64,000 bases of DNA from JAQWCH01 sp050952725. GTDB lineage: Bacteria; Bacillota_I; Bacilli_A; RFN20; CAG-826. The position numbers and the translations under genes were made by a program. The DNA lies in NCBI GenBank assembly GCA_050952725.1, contig JBMNLN010000001.1, forward strand, positions 1,054,001 to 1,118,000, written 5' to 3'. The notes beneath the pieces are model-generated. The model saw nothing but the letters and a program-made list of their open reading frames with translations. It did not search any database and had not been told where the DNA came from. Below, piece by piece: positions 60,127 through 64,000 of this stretch. Within the stretch, counting starts at the first letter, position 1; every line of letters starts with the position of its first letter.

Positions 60127-60656
60127 TGAATAATGATGCTATTTTTAATCTTTTCAAAAGTCGCATTACCAATTCCAGTGACATTCATCACTTCTTCTAA
60201 ATAGGTAAAAAGCCCCTTATTTTCCCGATAAGTGATGATTGCACTGGCGATGGTTGAACCAATCCCATTGACGCTCATTAACTGATCTTTATCCGCAGTG
60301 TTGATGTTGACTTTCGCTAACGGATAATCATTGCAAATATCATTTTCATCATAAAGAGAAGCAATAAAGTAAGTCATCCCGTTTTTTAAAGCAGTGGAGA
60401 GGATAAAAGCGCGTTCATCGGCTTTGGGAGTCAGCCCTCCGGCCGCGGTAATCATCTCCGCAAAAGTCGCGCCTTTTTCCAAAGAAAAAGTCCCAGGCCG
60501 CGTGACTTGTCCCGTGACGGTGACGGTAACTTTGCTCTCATCGACTAACGAAATCCGCGAGTCATTGTTCGCCGGAGTAGTTTTGGGGTCAATTTGGGTA
60601 AAGGCAAAGATTAAAATCACCGTGGCGATTAAAGCGGCAATAATTAATTTTGTCAT
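60123..60656 (-). CDS. comEA: Competence DNA receptor ComEA
   Basis: A 177-residue membrane-anchored DNA receptor. N-terminal transmembrane helix (residues about 4-20), an SLBB domain (VTVTGQVTRPGTF to MITAAGGL), and a C-terminal double helix-hairpin-helix (VNINTADKDQLMSVNGIG, VMNVTGIGNATF). Its SD AGGAGG, seven T, then ATG: the SD is the 3' arm of a hairpin that also looks like an intrinsic terminator, so expression may be tightly controlled. Confidence 0.92.
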   Translation of the reverse strand: MTKLIIAALIATVILIFAFTQIDPKTTPANNDSRISLVDESKVTVTVTGQVTRPGTFSLEKGATFAEMITAAGGLTPKADERAFILSTALKNGMTYFIASLYDENDICNDYPLAKVNINTADKDQLMSVNGIGSTIASAIITYRENKGLFTYLEEVMNVTGIGNATFEKIKNSIIIQ

Positions 60657-60694
60657 AAAAAAACCTCCTATTAACTACGTAGTCAAAAGGAGGA
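60657..60694 (-). promoter_or_regulatory. Hairpin containing the comEA SD (terminator-like)
   Basis: Minus strand CCTCCT (60688-60693) pairs with AGGAGG (60664-60669), with an inner GACT/AGTT stem around ACGT. Seven T (60657-60663) follow, then the comEA ATG (60654-60656). It can end the greA transcript and hide the comEA SD at the same time. Confidence 0.65.
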
Positions 60695-60718
60695 TTTTTC
60701 GTATTGTTTTGGTTTTAA

Positions 60719-61186
60719 TTAAATCGCAATTTTAATAATTTCGATTTCGTAGGGAACGCGAGCTTTGACTTTGCGCACATCGCCGACTTTAGCCCCCATC
60801 ATCGCTTCGCCAACTGGAGAATTAATCGAGATTGAGCCCGTTAAAGGATTGGCTTCAATTGAACCGACCAATTGGTATTCAAATTCTTCATTTAAACTCA
60901 AGTCGCGATAGACGACTTTCGTCCCTAAGGCCACGCGTTCAGCGGTGGTGGCCGCATCGACTAATTCCGCATTAGCAATCGCATTTTCCACTTGTTTAAT
61001 CCGCGATTCAATCTCCGCTTGATGAGAACGAGCGGCATCGTAATCGGCGTTTTCGCTTAAGTCGCCTTGAGCGCGCGCCGTTTCTAATTCCTGTAAAACT
61101 AATGGGCGTTGGACATTGATTAAATTTTCTAATTCGGCTTGGAGTTTCGCCATGCCTTCTTTGGTTAAGAAATATTTGTGGACCAT
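60719..61186 (-). CDS. greA: Transcription elongation factor GreA
   Basis: About 155 residues. An N-terminal coiled coil (LTKEGMAKLQAELENL to SENADYDAARSHQAEIESRI) that enters the RNA polymerase secondary channel, with the acidic tip in GDLSENADYDAA, and a C-terminal FKBP-like domain (INSPVGEAMMGAKVGD). The ATG at 61186 gives the family N-terminus and has GAGGT ten bases upstream; the frame extends to 61216, but that start lies at the -10 box. Confidence 0.94.
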   Translation of the reverse strand: MVHKYFLTKEGMAKLQAELENLINVQRPLVLQELETARAQGDLSENADYDAARSHQAEIESRIKQVENAIANAELVDAATTAERVALGTKVVYRDLSLNEEFEYQLVGSIEANPLTGSISINSPVGEAMMGAKVGDVRKVKARVPYEIEIIKIAI

Positions 61187-61216
61187 AATTTTATCTACCT
61201 CTTTTACTTCGGGCAT

Positions 61217-61225
61217 ATTATAGCA
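61217..61225 (-). promoter_or_regulatory. Extended -10 promoter of greA
   Basis: TGC-TATAAT on the minus strand, about 30 nt before the greA ATG; no good -35. Confidence 0.5.
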
Positions 61226-61292
61226 ACTTCGTTTAATTATTGCTATACAAACCTAGTTTTCGCTTGGAGAACGCGGATTATTTCATGGCTCG

Positions 61293-61324
61293 GACTAGTT
61301 TTATGACTAGTTATTCTCTATAAT
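61293..61324 (+). promoter_or_regulatory. Putative promoter with direct repeats before the CHR transporter
   Basis: GACTAGTT occurs at 61293-61300 and 61305-61312 (12-bp period; ACTAGT is also palindromic). TATAAT follows at 61319-61324, 17 nt before the ATG; the -35 is poor. The repeats could bind a regulator. Confidence 0.35.
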
Positions 61325-61340
61325 AAATCTCGAGGTCAAT

Positions 61341-61922
61341 ATGAGAAAAATCCGCGCTTTATGGGACTTATTTATCACCTTCTTCAAGATTGGTCTTTTT
61401 ACGTTCGGCGGCGGGTATGCGATGATTCCGCTCATCGAGGAAGAGGTCGTCCATAAAAAGCGTTTTTTGCATCATCGTGAAGCTTTAGATTTATTTATCA
61501 TCGCCGAATCGACCCCAGGCCCAGTCTCGGTGAATGCCGCGACCTATGTCGGTTATAAAGTCGCAAGATTGCCTGGGGCTCTTTTTGCCACACTGGGACT
61601 AGCATTACCATCTTTGATAATCATTATTTTAATCGCCATTTTTTATGATCAATTCATCGCGTTAAAATGGGTTAAAGCCGCTTTTCGAGGAATTCAAGTG
61701 GGCGTCAGCATTCTGATTATCAGCGCCGGCATTAAGTTATGTCGGCAATTAGAACGCAATGTTTATAATATCGCTTCGATCTTGATGATCATCGGTTTAC
61801 AAGTTCTTTTTTCCCTGCTAGAATGGCGAATTTCCTCCATCTATTTCATCATCATTGGTTTTGTTCTTGGTCTTGTCTTATTCGGATTGATGAACATTGA
61901 AAAAAGAGGAAGGATCAAATGA
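61341..61922 (+). CDS. CHR family transporter, first half-protein
   Basis: A 193-residue single-domain CHR (ChrA) protein. The family hallmark is present: FKIGLFTFGGGYAMIPLIEEE and ESTPGPVSVNAATYVGYK. About five or six transmembrane segments. Short-chain CHR proteins act as pairs; the partner follows with a 4-nt overlap. Members export chromate in some species, but the native substrate here is unknown. CGAGGTCAAT precedes the ATG. Confidence 0.85.
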   Translation: MRKIRALWDLFITFFKIGLFTFGGGYAMIPLIEEEVVHKKRFLHHREALDLFIIAESTPGPVSVNAATYVGYKVARLPGALFATLGLALPSLIIIILIAIFYDQFIALKWVKAAFRGIQVGVSILIISAGIKLCRQLERNVYNIASILMIIGLQVLFSLLEWRISSIYFIIIGFVLGLVLFGLMNIEKRGRIK

Positions 61923-62494
61923 AAACTCTACTACTTCTCCTCGAACTTTTCTTCACTTTCTTCAAGATTGGTCTCTTCACATTTGGTGGCGGTTACGCGA
62001 TGATTCCCTTAATGGAAACCGAGATTGTTGGACGCGGATTAATGACATATACCGAGATGATTAACTTCTTAGCGATTTCCGAGTCGACACCAGGTCCATT
62101 TGCGATTAATATGGCGACTTTTATCGGCTATCATCAAGTGGGTATTTTAGGGGCGATTGTCACAACTACCGGAGTCGTGCTCCCTTCGTTTATCATCCTA
62201 TCCCTAATCGCCTATAAAAGTGCGAAATTACTAGAAAATCGTTTGATCAAAGCAGGTTTAAAAGGCATTCGTCCGATGGTCATCGGGTTAATCTTTGCAG
62301 CGGGAATTACTCTTTTGCTCAAAAATATTATCGGTCCTAAAATTTTCTCGGGTGAAATTAACCGGGTGAACATTGTGCTAACCATCGATTTAGCGGTGTT
62401 ATATTTTGGTTACTGGAAACTGAAAAAGAAAACTCTAAGTCCAATTATCTTCATTTTAATCGCTGCGGTTTTCGGCCTGATTATCTTTCTTTAA
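61919..62494 (+). CDS. CHR family transporter, second half-protein
   Basis: A 191-residue CHR domain homologous to the preceding protein: FTFFKIGLFTFGGGYAMIPL and ESTPGPFAINMATFIGY. The two are expected to insert in opposite membrane orientations and form one transporter. ATGA overlap with the first gene shows translational coupling. A terminator follows 15 nt after the stop. Confidence 0.85.
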   Translation: MKTLLLLLELFFTFFKIGLFTFGGGYAMIPLMETEIVGRGLMTYTEMINFLAISESTPGPFAINMATFIGYHQVGILGAIVTTTGVVLPSFIILSLIAYKSAKLLENRLIKAGLKGIRPMVIGLIFAAGITLLLKNIIGPKIFSGEINRVNIVLTIDLAVLYFGYWKLKKKTLSPIIFILIAAVFGLIIFL

Positions 62495-62509
62495 AACTTG
62501 AAATGTCCC

Positions 62510-62541
62510 GAGCGAAAAAGAGAGTTTTCGCTCTCCTTTTT
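62510..62541 (+). terminator. Terminator after the CHR pair
   Basis: GAGCGAAAA (62510-62518) pairs with TTTTCGCTC (62525-62533), then a T-rich tract. Confidence 0.8.
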
Positions 62542-62642
62542 GATTAGTAATTACGTTTTCAAAATTAGTTCAACATTAAAAAACAGGCAACTAATATAAA
62601 ATAACTACTATTTAATTACTTTTAAACTACTAAATAATCACT

Positions 62643-62921
62643 TTATGCATTTTCTTCGTCTTCTTCGGTTTCGAAGGCGTTTAAGACCTCTTCCGCCTCA
62701 GCGTACTCTTCTTCGGTTAAATCGTCTTCGAGATGTCCGTCTTCATAGTAGCGCGCTACAAGGATTTCTTCGGGGGTTTCCGGATCGAAAAAGAGGACAT
62801 AACTCACCCCGCTACCTTCGTGCTCGTAAGTCAGTAAAATCTCGTAACGATAGACGTTACCAAGTTCATCGGTAATCTCAAGGAAGTCTTCATCTAAAAT
62901 GGTATTTTTTGGTTTACTCAT
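62643..62921 (-). CDS. DUF1292 protein (YrzB family)
   Basis: A 92-residue acidic protein with the DUF1292 pattern: FLEITDELGNVYRYEIL, then YVLFFDPE and ILVARYYEDG. Function unknown. It overlaps ruvX by 8 nt; alaS-ruvX-DUF1292 is a conserved Firmicutes order. The 3' side (62570-62642) is very AT-rich with many stop triplets. Confidence 0.85.
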   Translation of the reverse strand: MSKPKNTILDEDFLEITDELGNVYRYEILLTYEHEGSGVSYVLFFDPETPEEILVARYYEDGHLEDDLTEEEYAEAEEVLNAFETEEDEENA

Positions 62922-63351
62922 AATTATTCTCCTTAATTCGCAAGAGGTAATTTTCTAAAATGATTTTCGCCGCGTATTGATCGACTAATTCTTCTTGTTT
63001 CGCCAAAGGGAGACCTTCCGCGCGCATTCTCGCTTGGGCTTCAAAGGTCGTTAAGCGTTCATCGATATAAGTAATTTCTAGTTCTGGACAAGCATTTTGG
63101 AGTTTTTCACTAAAGCGAAGTACACTTTCCACTCGTTCCCCAGCCCGACCATCGAGATGAAGGGGGTGACCAAAGATGACTAAAACTGGTTTTTCACTCT
63201 CGATGATGGTTAAGAGTTGATGAAGCGCACTTTGTTCAGCGCCGACTTGAAAGCGAATTGTGGGGCGACCAAAGATAAACTTTTGTTCTTTATCAGTAAT
63301 CGCCACTCCCAGCGTTTTCGTGCCTAAATCGAGTGCAAGTATTTTTCCCAT
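62914..63351 (-). CDS. ruvX: Putative pre-16S rRNA nuclease / Holliday junction resolvase-like YqgF
   Basis: A 145-residue RNase H-like protein of the YqgF family. ILALDLGTKTLGVAITD, GHPLHLDGRAGER, and TYIDERLTTFEAQ carry the acidic catalytic residues. E. coli YqgF processes pre-16S rRNA 5' ends; a recombination role was proposed earlier. It is 7 nt after alaS. Confidence 0.93.
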   Translation of the reverse strand: MGKILALDLGTKTLGVAITDKEQKFIFGRPTIRFQVGAEQSALHQLLTIIESEKPVLVIFGHPLHLDGRAGERVESVLRFSEKLQNACPELEITYIDERLTTFEAQARMRAEGLPLAKQEELVDQYAAKIILENYLLRIKENNYE

Positions 63352-63358
63352 ATGGTGA

Positions 63359-64000
63359 TTATCCTAGTATTAATGCGGTTAATTCACGGATTTGCGGAGT
63401 GGTTTTCCCTTCGCCTTGAGCGAAGTCTCCGCGTCCTCCACCTGAGCCTTGAAGTTTACTAGAGATGAGTTTAACAATCTTCCCGGCGTGAAAACCTTGT
63501 TTTTGGGCCCCTTCAGCAACCGCGGTCACCAGGGGGTATTTTCCTTCATCTTCGCCGATTAAGACGACGACCCCATCGCGATGAACGGTTTTTAAAACGT
63601 CGATAATTTTCACTAAAGCTTCACGATTCGTCTTCTTCAAATAGGCAACTAAGAGATGAATGTCCTTTTCTTTTTGAAAAAGTGCTGTCATTTCTTTGGC
63701 TTGATAGGAAGCCAGTCGTTCGCTTAATGCACGATTTTGTTCCTTTAACTGCCGTTTTTCTTCTTCTTTGACTTTCAAGTTAGTTAAGACCTCCTGATAG
63801 GAACCAGCTTTGATTAAACCGGTGACATCATTGAGGATGTTTTCCCGATGCTTGAGCACTTCATAAGCCCGAAGCGAACTACAGGCCTCAATCCGGCGGA
63901 CTCCACTGGCAATCGAGCGTTCCGATTCGATGACGAACACCCCGATTTCGGCAGTGCTTTTCACGTGGGTGCCACCGCAGAATTCTTTGGAGAAATCGCC
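63359..64000 (-). CDS. alaS: Alanyl-tRNA synthetase, C-terminal part (cut by window end)
   Basis: The 3' 213 codons are present; the frame runs off the window at 64000. Visible: the zinc/editing-site motif FCGGTHVKST, the segment GVRRIEACSS, a coiled-coil linker, and the DHHA1 domain with GSGGGRGDFAQGEG. An apparent GTG start at 63964 is internal, not real. Followed by ruvX. Confidence 0.95.
   Translation of the reverse strand, partial: GDFSKEFCGGTHVKSTAEIGVFVIESERSIASGVRRIEACSSLRAYEVLKHRENILNDVTGLIKAGSYQEVLTNLKVKEEEKRQLKEQNRALSERLASYQAKEMTALFQKEKDIHLLVAYLKKTNREALVKIIDVLKTVHRDGVVVLIGEDEGKYPLVTAVAEGAQKQGFHAGKIVKLISSKLQGSGGGRGDFAQGEGKTTPQIRELTALILG

Noticed and set aside
63359..63964. Separate 201-codon gene
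   Set aside because: The frame continues to the window edge and encodes the AlaRS zinc motif, so it is the end of alaS.

Overview
The window looks like a chromosomal segment of an uncultured low-GC Gram-positive bacterium (Bacillota/Mycoplasmatota border, class Bacilli in the broad sense). The gene orders are classical Firmicutes ones: rsfS-nadD-yqeH-yqeG; plsY next to parE-parC; hrcA-grpE-dnaK-dnaJ behind CIRCE; ybeY-cdd-era-recO-glyQS-dnaG-rpoD-trmK-nif3; alaS-ruvX-DUF1292; comEA-comEC-holA. Several traits lean towards the Mollicutes side: NadD is fused to the YqeK HD domain, EF-P lacks the usual PGKG loop, and gene content is compact. UGA is a normal stop. No rRNA, tRNA, CRISPR array, phage or insertion sequence was recognised. 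Most genes lie on the minus strand.

Layout. 1-9.9 kb: ribosome-assembly and NAD genes, topoisomerase IV, plsY, yneF, efp. 9.9-16.1 kb: a metallo-hydrolase, rpmG, ispG and ispH (both late steps of the MEP isoprenoid pathway), a lipoprotein, nfo and a DEAD-box helicase. 16.1-26.1 kb: the macromolecular-synthesis cluster, which carries two tandem primary sigma factors. 26.2-32.3 kb: a C39-peptidase membrane protein without an ATPase, rpsU (too short for most gene callers), a putative small RNA converging on an AT-rich DUF3800 gene, deoC, an extended L32, mtaB and two zinc-ribbon membrane proteins. 32.4-37.2 kb: the heat-shock operon. 37.3-45.5 kb: hemW, a degenerate Fic-fold protein, lepA, a nuclease-helicase fusion, fmt. 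45.5-48.8 kb: surface-sugar genes related to UDP-L-FucNAc synthesis. 49-56.4 kb: a surface island with two tandem secreted paralogues and two large BspA-type leucine-rich-repeat lipoproteins. 56.7-64 kb: rpsT, holA, comEC, comEA, greA, a two-gene CHR transporter, DUF1292, ruvX and the 3' part of alaS.

The most unusual points are the duplicated primary sigma factor with a 60-nt identical tract, a predicted ~100-nt RNA antisense to the end of the DUF3800 gene, a comEA ribosome-binding site built into a terminator-like hairpin, a pseudo-Fic protein lacking its catalytic His, an EF-P with Met in place of the modified Lys, and a 22-codon leader ORF plus terminator upstream of the largest LRR lipoprotein. 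All functional statements rest on motif recognition by eye; no database search was run.
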